Positions 49,463 to 56,618 of a stretch of 64,000 bases of DNA are shown piece after piece (within the stretch, counting starts at the first letter, position 1; every line of letters begins with the position of its first letter). This stretch comes from Hymenobacter rubidus (GTDB taxonomy: Bacteria > Bacteroidota > Bacteroidia > Cytophagales > Hymenobacteraceae). Both the position numbers and the translations under genes were made by a program. Under the pieces are notes generated by a model, which ran no database searches, was not told the DNA's origin, and saw only the letters and a list, made by a program, of their open reading frames with translations. Location: contig NZ_JAERQF010000026.1 of assembly GCF_016734815.1 (NCBI RefSeq), positions 1 through 64,000 of the forward strand, read 5' to 3'.

Positions 49463-51328
49463 ATGCGCTTCTTTTGCCTCTTCCTCGGTTTCCTCTGGTT
49501 CCGCACCGCATTGGCGCAGCCCACGCTGCCGGTGCCGCGCAACCTGCAAGCCACCTATGCCAAGGGCACCCGCAGCCCTACCGGCCAGCCCGGCCCCAAC
49601 TACTGGCAGAACACGGCCGATTACGACCTCAACGTCACGTTCGACCCCAGCACGCGCCGCGTGGCGGGCACCGTCGAAATCCGCTACCTCAACAACAGCC
49701 CCGATTCCCTGAGCCAGCTCTGGTTCAAGCTCTACCCCAACCTGTACCAGAAGGGAGCGCCCCGCAGCAAATCCTTTGCCCCGGAGGATATCGGCGACGG
49801 CATCAGCCTTTCGGCGCTCAGCATCAACGGCGAAACCTTTGAGGTGGGCAAGCTGGCCATCGAGGCGACAAACATGGCCGTGCCCCTGCGCCGGGCCATC
49901 GGTACCCATCAGGCGGCCACCATCAAAGCCACCTACTCCTACATCCTCAACAAAGGCTCGCACCAACGCACCGGCGAGATTGAGCCGGGGGCTGACTTCG
50001 TGGCCTATTTCTTCCCGCGCATTGCCGTGTACGACGACATCGACGGCTGGAACAAGGTGCCCTACACCGGCGACCAGGAGTTCTACAACGACTTCTGCAA
50101 TTTCAAAGCCGCCATCGCCGTGCCCAAGGACTTCGTGGTGTGGGCCACCGGCGACCTGACCAATGCCGACCAGGTGCTGACCAAAAAGTACGCCCAACGC
50201 CTGCGCGACGCCGAGCAGAAGGATGCCGTCGTTTCCATCATCAGTCCCGAGGATGCCAAGCGCCGCGACATCGTGGCGCCTAACGCCCAAAACACCTGGC
50301 GCTTCGAGGCGAAGAACGTGACCGACTTTGTGTTTGCCACCGCCGACCATTACGTGTGGCAAAGCACCAGCCTGGTCGTTGACCCCACCACCAAGCGCCG
50401 CACCCGCGTCGATGCCGTGTACAACACCAAGCACGAAGACTACAAGGAAGTTATCAACTACAGCCGCAAAACGGTGGAGGCCATGAGCTACACCTTCCCG
50501 AAGTGGCCCTTTCCCTACGCCCACGAAACGGTGTTCGACGGCCTCGACCAGATGGAATACCCGATGATGGTGAACGATAACCCCACGCCCACCAGCGAAG
50601 ACGCCATCGAGCTGACCGACCACGAAATCTTCCACACGATGTTCCCCTTCTACATGGGCATCAACGAAACCAAGTACGGCTGGATGGATGAGGGCTGGGC
50701 CACCATCGGCGAGTGGCTGATTTCGAGCATCATCGACCCGAAGCTGGACGACGACTACGGCGTGGCCCGCTACGCCCAGTACGCCGCCACCGAAAGCGAC
50801 GCACCCATCGTCACGCTCAGTACCCAGGAAAGCGGCATGTCGTTCTTCCTCAATTCATACCCCAAGCCGGGCATGGGCTATTTATACGTGAAGGACCTGC
50901 TGGGCGACGAGCTGTTCACCAAAGCCCTGCACACTTACATCCGCACCTGGAACGGCAAGCACCCCATGCCCTACGACTTTTTCAACTCAATGAATGCCGG
51001 CGCGGGCCGCAACCTCAACTGGTTCTGGCAGCGCTGGTTTTTCGACGGCGGCTACCCCGATTTGGCCATTGCCACCGTCACCAAAACCGCCACCGGCTAC
51101 GACCTCACCATCCAAGCCAAAGGCACCAAGCCCGTTCCCGTCGACCTCACCCTCACCTTTGCCGACAACACCACCCAGAAAATCCACCGCAGCATCGCCG
51201 TCTGGGAAACCGGGGCCACGTCCATCACCATCCCCGTCCTCACCAAGCAGCCGCTGAAGCGCGTGACGCTGGGCGCTACGCTGGTGCCGGACAGCTATCC
51301 GGCGGATAATGTGTGGGAGGGGAAGTAG
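49463..51328 (+). CDS. M1-family aminopeptidase, exported
   Basis: 621 residues from the ATG at 49463 with a signal peptide ending TALAQ. The N-terminal beta domain (YDLNVTFDPSTRRVAGTVEI) is followed by the catalytic domain. The exopeptidase-type motif appears as GLDQMEYPMM in place of GAMEN, and the zinc motif HEIFHTMFPFYMGINETKYG with the third ligand Glu in WMDEGWATIGEW. This spacing, HExxH then 18 residues then E, is the family norm. Bacteroidota carry many such secreted M1 peptidases. Confidence 0.93.
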   Translation: MRFFCLFLGFLWFRTALAQPTLPVPRNLQATYAKGTRSPTGQPGPNYWQNTADYDLNVTFDPSTRRVAGTVEIRYLNNSPDSLSQLWFKLYPNLYQKGAPRSKSFAPEDIGDGISLSALSINGETFEVGKLAIEATNMAVPLRRAIGTHQAATIKATYSYILNKGSHQRTGEIEPGADFVAYFFPRIAVYDDIDGWNKVPYTGDQEFYNDFCNFKAAIAVPKDFVVWATGDLTNADQVLTKKYAQRLRDAEQKDAVVSIISPEDAKRRDIVAPNAQNTWRFEAKNVTDFVFATADHYVWQSTSLVVDPTTKRRTRVDAVYNTKHEDYKEVINYSRKTVEAMSYTFPKWPFPYAHETVFDGLDQMEYPMMVNDNPTPTSEDAIELTDHEIFHTMFPFYMGINETKYGWMDEGWATIGEWLISSIIDPKLDDDYGVARYAQYAATESDAPIVTLSTQESGMSFFLNSYPKPGMGYLYVKDLLGDELFTKALHTYIRTWNGKHPMPYDFFNSMNAGAGRNLNWFWQRWFFDGGYPDLAIATVTKTATGYDLTIQAKGTKPVPVDLTLTFADNTTQKIHRSIAVWETGATSITIPVLTKQPLKRVTLGATLVPDSYPADNVWEGK

Positions 51329-51332
51329 GTTT

Positions 51333-51490
51333 AGCCCCAGCGGGGCGACATATCGGTAGCTAGCACCGCCACCGAAAACCCCTAAGCCCCAGCGGGGCGA
51401 CACGAACGGTATAACGATTGGTGTCGCCCCACTGGGGCTTTAGTTGTTCAGCTGTCTTAGCCTCTACCAATATGCCGCCCCGCTGGGGCT
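51333..51490. repeat. REP-like palindromes upstream of the IS200-like transposase
   Basis: Four GC-rich palindromes: AGCCCCAGCGGGGCGACAT at 51333-51351, a second at 51385-51402, then in the opposite orientation GTCGCCCCACTGGGGCTT at 51423-51440 and the CCGCCCCGCTGGGGCT unit at 51473-51490 preceded by TACCAATATG. Spacing of the last pair is about 49 bp. Confidence 0.88.
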
Positions 51491-51572
51491 ACCCAATTAC
51501 TACTTATCCTACACCATTATATTACTAATATCCCGCCACCAGGGCGGCCGAATTGCCTCCCAATTCCCTCGC

Positions 51573-52043
51573 ATGGCCAACACCTACACACAAATTCACC
51601 TGCACATTGTCTTTGCTGTGCGAGGCCGGGCATCGCTGATTCCCGTGGCGCACGCCGAGACCCTGTACCGGTACATGACTGGCATTATCACCCAGCAGGG
51701 CCAGAAGCTGCTTGTCATAAACGGGATGCCCGACCATTTGCACATTCTTATTGGCCTGCGGCCGGACAAGGCCCTTTCCGACTTGATTCGGGTGGTGAAG
51801 GCCAGTTCCTCCAAGTTTATCAACGAGCAAAAATGGTTACCGGGTAAATTTGCCTGGCAAGAAGGATTTGGCGCATTCTCCTACGGCGCGTCCCAATTAC
51901 CAGCGGTTATCAACTACATCGAGCAGCAACAGGCGCACCATGCGAAGCGGACGTTTGCCCAGGAATACGAGTTGCTGTTGCAGCATTTCGGCATTGAATA
52001 CAATCCCGCTTATGTATTTATGCCAGTTGATGACGGAGGCTAA
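51573..52043 (+). mobile_element. IS200/IS605-like (RAYT-like) Y1 transposase gene
   Basis: 156-residue single-domain HUH transposase. The His pair is H55-L-H57 in GMPDHLHILIG and the catalytic tyrosine is probably Y115 in NYIEQQ. The start MANTYTQIHLHIVFAVRGR is characteristic of the family. Enzymes of this type cut single-stranded DNA at hairpin ends and form a 5'-phosphotyrosine. There is no tnpB partner. It is bracketed by REP-like doublets, as RAYT genes are. Intact, so possibly active. Confidence 0.92.
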
Positions 52044-52058
52044 TGGCGCAACAGCCGT

Positions 52059-52130
52059 GCCGCCCCGCTGGGGCTTCATTCGCTTATCCAGTTCATTCTA
52101 CTACCAATATGCCGCCCCTCCGGGGCTTTT
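52059..52130. repeat. REP-like palindrome doublet downstream of the transposase
   Basis: GCCGCCCCGCTGGGGCTT at 52059-52076 and TACCAATATGCCGCCCCTCC with GGGGCT at 52102-52127. Same orientation and spacing (about 50 bp) as the last upstream pair. The second copy has one change (CTCC) in its loop. Confidence 0.87.
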
Positions 52131-52135
52131 CTTTC

Positions 52136-52143
52136 TATCTTTG
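52136..52143 (+). promoter_or_regulatory. -7 promoter element of rnpB (TATCTTTG)
   Basis: Perfect TAnnTTTG, seven bp before the RNase P RNA 5' end. Its upstream -33 region lies inside the REP doublet. Confidence 0.75.
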
Positions 52144-52149
52144 CCCGCA

Positions 52150-52627
52150 GTGATGGGTCGCCTCACCGCGGCGCCTTCGGGCGACGAGGAAAGTCCGGGC
52201 AACGCAGAGCACCCTGCTTCCTAACGGGAAGGACTGGCAAGTATAATGCGAACCAGGACAGCCAGTGCCACAGAAAAGTACCGCCGTTCTCATTTAACAA
52301 TTAACATTCATCATTTAACAAAATGTCTGATTATCAGGACGACTGTTAAATATTAATTGATAAATGTTAAATGAAAAAGGTAAGGGTGAAAAGGTGCGGT
52401 AAGAGCGCACCAGCGGGCGGGTGACCGTCCCGGCTGGGTAAACCTCAGGGGTTGAAAGACCAAATAAGCTGGTAGGCGGCAAGCTGCGCAAGCAGCTTGC
52501 CGCACCGGGCGGCTCGTCCGGCGCCAGCGGGTAGGTTGATGGAGCCTTTCCGCGAGGACTGGCCTAGATAAATGGTGAGGCAGTGGCTTCGGCCACGGAC
52601 AAAACCCGGCTTACAGACCCATCACCC
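52150..52627 (+). ncRNA. rnpB: RNase P RNA, type A
   Basis: Catalytic RNA of ribonuclease P that trims tRNA 5' leaders. The P1 helix GTGATGGGTC pairs with GACCCATCAC. Conserved blocks are all present: GAGGAAAGTCCGGGC, CAGTGCCACAGAAA, GGTAAGGGTGAAAAGGTGC, GTAAGAGCGCACCAGCG, GATAAATGGTGA and ACAAAACCCGGCTTACAGA. Length is about 478 nt, longer than usual because P12 carries an AT-rich inverted repeat (52291-52373). A GCAA-loop hairpin GGCAAGCTGC / GCAGCTTGCC is also visible at about 52478-52505. Confidence 0.95.
52291..52373. repeat. AT-rich inverted repeat expanding P12 of rnpB
   Basis: Arms CATTTAACAATTAACATTCA (52291 on) and its imperfect complement ending TGTTAAATG at 52373; 30 bp each with an inner stem around GTC...GAC. 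Visibly AT-rich in a GC-rich gene. Confidence 0.85.
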
Positions 52628-52633
52628 AACTAC

Positions 52634-52668
52634 AAAAAAGGCCACTCCCGCTCAGGAGTGGCCTTTTT
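52634..52668. terminator. bidirectional terminator of rnpB and the cytochrome operon
   Basis: AAAAAAGGCCACTCC / GGAGTGGCCTTTTT hairpin. A and T tracts on both sides, serving rnpB on plus and the cytochrome c operon on minus. Confidence 0.93.
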
Positions 52669-52695
52669 CTATGGTAGCGCTAGTGGTTTGCCGCT

Positions 52696-53142
52696 CTACT
52701 TCTTCGCTCCGGTGCGCACGGCCTTCACTTCGGCCACCGTCACGGCGCTGGCTTTGTTGCCGAAGCCATTGCGGATGTACGTCAGCACGTCGGCCATTTG
52801 CTGGTCGTTGAGGTAGGTCTGGGCGGGCATTACGCCGTGGTATTCCTCGCCGTTGATGTCCACCCCTTTCAGGCCGTTGAGGAGCACGCCGATGAGGCGG
52901 GTTTTGTCGCCCAGCACGTAGTCGGTTTTGGCCAGGGGCGGGTTCAGGCCGTCCACGCCGAGGCCATCGGCCTGGTGGCAGGTGAGGCAATTTTGGGTGT
53001 AGATGGACTTGCCTTTGAGGACGGCGGCCGAAGAGGCCGCCACGGCTTTTCGGGCCGGTGCTTTTGGGGCCGGCTTTTTCTGGGCCAGGGCGGGGCTGCC
53101 GGCCAGGGCCAGCAGCGCCAGCAGAACGAGGGACTTTCTCAC
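52696..53142 (-). CDS. class I cytochrome c, exported
   Basis: 148 residues from a GTG at 53142, with a signal peptide ending PALAQ. One heme site CxxCH (NCLTCHQADG) and a distal Met probably in GVMPAQTYLN. Followed by the conserved LNDQQMADVLTYIRN helix, typical of c-type domains in alcohol or sugar dehydrogenases. A much longer open frame upstream lacks any plausible protein and would overlap the dehydrogenase gene. The start is 8 bp after the dehydrogenase stop, so the two are co-transcribed and probably act as enzyme and electron acceptor. Confidence 0.9.
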   Translation of the reverse strand: MRKSLVLLALLALAGSPALAQKKPAPKAPARKAVAASSAAVLKGKSIYTQNCLTCHQADGLGVDGLNPPLAKTDYVLGDKTRLIGVLLNGLKGVDINGEEYHGVMPAQTYLNDQQMADVLTYIRNGFGNKASAVTVAEVKAVRTGAKK

Positions 53143-53150
53143 GGGCAGGC

Positions 53151-54431
53151 TTATTTCTTGGTGTACATGATGCGGTAGATGGTGCCGGCCTTGTCGTCGC
53201 TCACGTAGAGCGAGCCATCCGGGCCCTGGGCCAGGCCGCAGGGCTTGTGGTCGGCGCGGCCGCTGGCCACCTTCTCCGGCGAGCCGGCAAAGTTGTCGGC
53301 AAACACTTCCCAAGGGCCGCTGGCCTTGCCATTTTTGAAAGGCTGAAACACCACGTAATAGCCTTTCTGGGGCTCGGGCGCCCGGTTCCAGGAGCCGTGG
53401 AAGGCAATGAACGCGCCGTTGCGGTACTTCTCCGGAAACATAGTGCCGGTGTAGAACAGCAGGCCGTCGGGGGCCATGTGGGCGGGGTAGGCGGCGGCGG
53501 GCTCCAGGTACTTGGGGTCGGCCAGCTTCTTGCCGTCGCCGCCGTACTCGGGGGCCAGGATTTTCTGGTGCGTCAGGCCGTTGTAATACAGGAAGGGCCA
53601 GCCGGCGTTGGCGCCCTGCTTGATTTCATAGAGGCACTCGGCGGGCAGCTCGGCCGATTGCTTGGTGTCGTACATGGCCGGGAAGATGTCGTGCAGCTGG
53701 TCGCGGCCGTGCTGCATCACGAAGAGCTGGTTGTTCTGCTGGTTCCAGTCGAGGCCCACCACGTTGCGCAGGCCGGTGGCGTAGCGCATGCCGCTGCCGT
53801 AGGTCTGCCCCGCCTTGTCGGCCCGGAACCGCCAGATACCGCCCGCCGAATCCAGAATCGGGCAGTTCTGCCGGCCCATCGAGCCCTTTTCCCGGTCTTT
53901 CACCTGGCAGGAGTTCGAATAGGCGCCCACGTTCACGTAGATATTGCCCGCGTTGTCGAGCACGATGGACTTGCTCTCGTGCTCGCCGCGGTTCAGCAGG
54001 CCCGTCACGATTTTTTCGGGCTGGGCAGGGTTTTCCACTTCGCCTTTGGCGCTGAGCTTGTAGCGGTACACGTCCTCATCGGACGAGGCGTAGAGGTAGC
54101 CGCCCTTGGCGTAGATGCCCGTGCCGCCGTAGCTGCCGAAGCCACCCGCCACGGTGGCTTTGCCGGTGGCGGTGGGGTGTAGCTCCAGAATGCCCTTGCC
54201 ATCTTTGGGCCGGTTCAGCTTCACGAAGATGTTGCCTTCGGGCGTCACGGCCAGGTGGCGGGCGCGGCCGCCGGTTTCGGCCACTACCAGCGCGCCGAAC
54301 CCGGCCGGCAGCTTCAGGCCGGCGTTGTTGGGGTCGGGGGCGAGGGTGGGTTTGGAAGTGAGGGAATAGAGGCCAAGGCTGCTGGCAAGCGCGGCCGTGA
54401 ACAGCAATGGGCGGGACAGGTTACTTTTCAT
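53151..54431 (-). CDS. PQQ-dependent sugar dehydrogenase-like beta-propeller
   Basis: 426 residues with an N-terminal membrane-type signal. The family is the soluble glucose/L-sorbosone dehydrogenase propeller: LKLPAGFGALVVAETGGRARHLAVTPEG, in parts LPAGFGALVVAE and RHLAVTPEGNIFV, then VGLDWNQQNNQLFVMQHGRDQL (GRDQL), and HGSWNRAPEPQKG near the end. The conserved His and Arg of the active site are probably in these segments. PQQ dependence is inferred from the family. It precedes the cytochrome c gene by 8 bp. Confidence 0.9.
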   Translation of the reverse strand: MKSNLSRPLLFTAALASSLGLYSLTSKPTLAPDPNNAGLKLPAGFGALVVAETGGRARHLAVTPEGNIFVKLNRPKDGKGILELHPTATGKATVAGGFGSYGGTGIYAKGGYLYASSDEDVYRYKLSAKGEVENPAQPEKIVTGLLNRGEHESKSIVLDNAGNIYVNVGAYSNSCQVKDREKGSMGRQNCPILDSAGGIWRFRADKAGQTYGSGMRYATGLRNVVGLDWNQQNNQLFVMQHGRDQLHDIFPAMYDTKQSAELPAECLYEIKQGANAGWPFLYYNGLTHQKILAPEYGGDGKKLADPKYLEPAAAYPAHMAPDGLLFYTGTMFPEKYRNGAFIAFHGSWNRAPEPQKGYYVVFQPFKNGKASGPWEVFADNFAGSPEKVASGRADHKPCGLAQGPDGSLYVSDDKAGTIYRIMYTKK

Positions 54432-54463
54432 GTAAACGTGGTTGAGGAATTGACGCTATACGG

Positions 54464-54471
54464 CGAAGGTA
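54464..54471 (-). promoter_or_regulatory. putative -7 element (TACCTTCG)
   Basis: TACCTTCG on the minus strand, 33 bp before the dehydrogenase start. Identical to the element at 12292. Confidence 0.4.
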
Positions 54472-54502
54472 GCTGGCAGATGTAACCGCGCCAGCCGTTT
54501 TT

Positions 54503-54587
54503 TGTGAGGGAAGCTTTAGCTTGCCGTCCGAATTCCCGTATCACTGCCAGCGCTGCCCCCTGCCGCCCAGCTAAAGCTTCCCTCACA
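54503..54587. repeat. inverted repeat directly before the sigma54-type regulator gene
   Basis: Arms TGTGAGGGAAGCTTTAGCT (54503-54521) and AGCTAAAGCTTCCCTCACA (54569-54587), nearly perfect, 47 bp apart. The second arm ends three bases before the ATG at 54591. It lies on the divergent spacer between the dehydrogenase operon and the regulator. Confidence 0.88.
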
Positions 54588-54590
54588 ACC

Positions 54591-55757
54591 ATGCCCCGCA
54601 TCCTCATCATCGACGACGAAAAAGCCATCCGCAACACGCTGAAGGAGATTCTGGAATTTGAAGATTATAAAGTTGACCAGGCCGAAGACGGCCCCGCCGG
54701 CCTCGACATGCTTATCCAGCAGAAGTACGATGTGGTGCTCTGCGACATCCGCATGCCCAAAATGGACGGCCTCGAAGTGCTGGAGCGCGCCCAGAAAATG
54801 GGCACTGAGGCGGCCTTCATCATGGTTTCGGCCCACGGCAGCATCGATACGGCCGTGGAAGCCACCAAGAAAGGCGCCTACGACTTCCTGCCCAAGCCCC
54901 CCGACCTCAACCGCCTGCTCGTCACCGTCCGCAACGCCCTCGACCGAACCAAGCTCGTGACCGAGAGCAAGACGCTGAAAAAGAAGCTGTCCGTCACTTC
55001 CAAGGGCTCCGAAATGGTGGGCTCCTCGGCGGCGCTGGGCGCCGTGCGCAAGGCCATCGAAAAGGTTGCTCCCACCGATGCCCGCGTGCTCATCACCGGC
55101 CCAAACGGCGCCGGCAAGGAAATGGTAGCCCGCCAGCTGCACGAGCTCAGCCCCCGCGCCCAGGGCCCGCTGGTAGAAGTAAACTGCGCCGCCATCCCGT
55201 CGGAGCTGATTGAGAGCGAGCTGTTTGGCCACGAAAAAGGCTCTTTCACCTCGGCCGTGAAGCAGCGCATCGGCAAGTTTGAACAGGCCGACGGCGGTAC
55301 GCTCTTCCTCGACGAAATTGGCGACATGAGCCTCTCGGCCCAGGCCAAGGTGCTGCGCGCCCTGCAGGAAAACAAAATCACCCGCGTGGGCGGCGAAAAA
55401 GAAATTTCGGTGAACGTGCGCGTCCTCGCCGCCACCAACAAAAACTTGCTCCAGGAAATCGCCGACCGCAACTTCCGCGAAGACCTCTACCACCGCCTCT
55501 CGGTCATTCTGATTCAAGTTCCCGCCCTCAACGACCGCCGCGAAGACATCCCGGAATTAATTGGGAAATTCCTCAACGACATCGCCGCCGACTACGGCAC
55601 CAAGCCTAAGAAAATCGACCCCGCCGCCTTGGAATACCTGAAAGGCCTGGACTGGCGCGGTAATATTCGCGAGCTGCGCAACGTGGTGGAACGCCTCGTG
55701 ATTATGAGCGACGACACGATTTCGGAAAGCGACGCGAAGGCGTTTGCGGGGAAGTAG
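54591..55757 (+). CDS. Sigma54-type response regulator without DNA-binding domain
   Basis: 388 residues. Receiver: D8-D9, phospho-acceptor D52 in VVLCDIRMP, conserved K102. Sigma54-interaction AAA+ domain: Walker A GPNGAGKE (170-177), Walker B GGTLFLDE (235-242), and NREDLYHRL-like arginine region. The loop that normally reads GAFTGA is GSFTSA (217-222). The protein ends at VERLVIMSDDTISESDAKAFAGK (in part: SESDAKAFAGK) with no C-terminal Fis-type helix-turn-helix. So it is not a canonical NtrC. Similar short forms exist in other Bacteroidota, from memory. Confidence 0.9.
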   Translation: MPRILIIDDEKAIRNTLKEILEFEDYKVDQAEDGPAGLDMLIQQKYDVVLCDIRMPKMDGLEVLERAQKMGTEAAFIMVSAHGSIDTAVEATKKGAYDFLPKPPDLNRLLVTVRNALDRTKLVTESKTLKKKLSVTSKGSEMVGSSAALGAVRKAIEKVAPTDARVLITGPNGAGKEMVARQLHELSPRAQGPLVEVNCAAIPSELIESELFGHEKGSFTSAVKQRIGKFEQADGGTLFLDEIGDMSLSAQAKVLRALQENKITRVGGEKEISVNVRVLAATNKNLLQEIADRNFREDLYHRLSVILIQVPALNDRREDIPELIGKFLNDIAADYGTKPKKIDPAALEYLKGLDWRGNIRELRNVVERLVIMSDDTISESDAKAFAGK

Positions 55758-55774
55758 AAAACAGCCGCATTTGG

Positions 55775-55822
55775 TAGGAAAGGCAGCGCCCGAATCAATT
55801 GATTCGGGCGCTGCCTTTCCTA
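55775..55822. repeat. 48-bp perfect palindrome after the regulator gene
   Basis: TAGGAAAGGCAGCGCCCGAA then TCAA and the exact complement. All 24 bases of each arm match. It could act as a terminator, but only a short CCTTT/TTTCC tract flanks it. Confidence 0.85.
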
Positions 55823-55855
55823 CTGCTACGTGGAACAACTTTAAGAAACAAGGCA

Positions 55856-56007
55856 TTTAGAGCGGTTTTCAGGTCAGTATACAGTCGATGGAAGTAGCGC
55901 GAACTTTGTAGTTCGCGTCCCTGCACAGATTGTAAACGTTGAAACGGCGCGGGCACGCGAACTACAAAGTTCGCGCTACGGTACACCAACCCGAAAACTG
56001 CTCTAAA
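55856..56007. repeat. nested inverted repeat, GCGAACTAC family
   Basis: Outer arms TTTAGAGCGGTTTTC (55856-55870) and GAAAACTGCTCTAAA (55993-56007). Inner arms GTAGCGCGAACTTTGTAGTT (from 55894) with its complement at 55956-55979. Sequence is unrelated to the GTCATGC family. Confidence 0.85.
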
Positions 56008-56021
56008 AACATCCGCTCCAT

Positions 56022-56483
56022 TTACTTCCTGCTGTTCACCGCGGCTTTTGTCAAGGAAACATAAACCTCAGCCTGAAGTTTCCATATATTGTGGGTCTTT
56101 CGCCACATAGCAGAATAATTGCCGCCTTTGATAGGCAAATTTGTTGCCGTCCATTTTCCTGTTTCCCAGGCTAGGCTATCGGTTTCACTGATAATGATTT
56201 CTTGTGGTGTCCGAACATAAATAACATTGGGTCTTGCAGCAAGGGACCGTGACCACGCAGCAATACAAGAGTCTTTACCCACCCGAATAGAGCCATTCCC
56301 AGCTACAACAACAAAATCATCCCGCCAATGCCTGGCTATGCCGGCAACATCATGTTCAGAAATGGATTTATTCGATGCATCTCTTTCCGCTTTAATAGCT
56401 ACAATATCATGTTGTTTTTGAGATTGAGCTGAAGCTAATTCAGCGCAAAATGAAAGAAAAAGAACGAGTGCTATTTTTTGCAT
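56022..56483 (-). CDS. SnoaL-like (NTF2-fold) exported protein
   Basis: 153 residues with a signal peptide ending LASAQ. The mature part looks like an NTF2-like fold: an N-terminal helix AERDASNKSISEHDVAGIARHW, given in part as SISEHDVAGIARHWRDDF, and then repeated strands ending with LQAEVYVSL. This matches the DUF4440/SnoaL-like proteins. AT-rich codons set it apart from nearly all neighbours. First of two AT-rich minus-strand genes. Confidence 0.8.
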   Translation of the reverse strand: MQKIALVLFLSFCAELASAQSQKQHDIVAIKAERDASNKSISEHDVAGIARHWRDDFVVVAGNGSIRVGKDSCIAAWSRSLAARPNVIYVRTPQEIIISETDSLAWETGKWTATNLPIKGGNYSAMWRKTHNIWKLQAEVYVSLTKAAVNSRK

Positions 56484-56618
56484 ACCAAATTTTCAATAAT
56501 GAAGTTTTTGAAATTTCGGCTAACGTTACACGGCTTTGTGATGTGCGGGTATTCCGTGTTTCACAGTTTAAATTTATTACATAAGTCAATAGAATTGCAA
56601 TTGCTCAGCGCTTATTCA

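Noticed and set aside
51333..51490. CRISPR array
   Set aside because: The repeated units are palindromes in mixed orientation with irregular spacing and only four copies, and no cas gene is present.
52842..53313. Longer N-terminus for the cytochrome c
   Set aside because: The extra part overlaps the dehydrogenase gene in another frame; the GTG at 53142 gives a proper signal peptide.
53058..54182. Open frame of 374 codons opposite the sugar dehydrogenase
   Set aside because: Gly/Val/Ala/His-rich without motifs, and covers two well-supported minus-strand genes.
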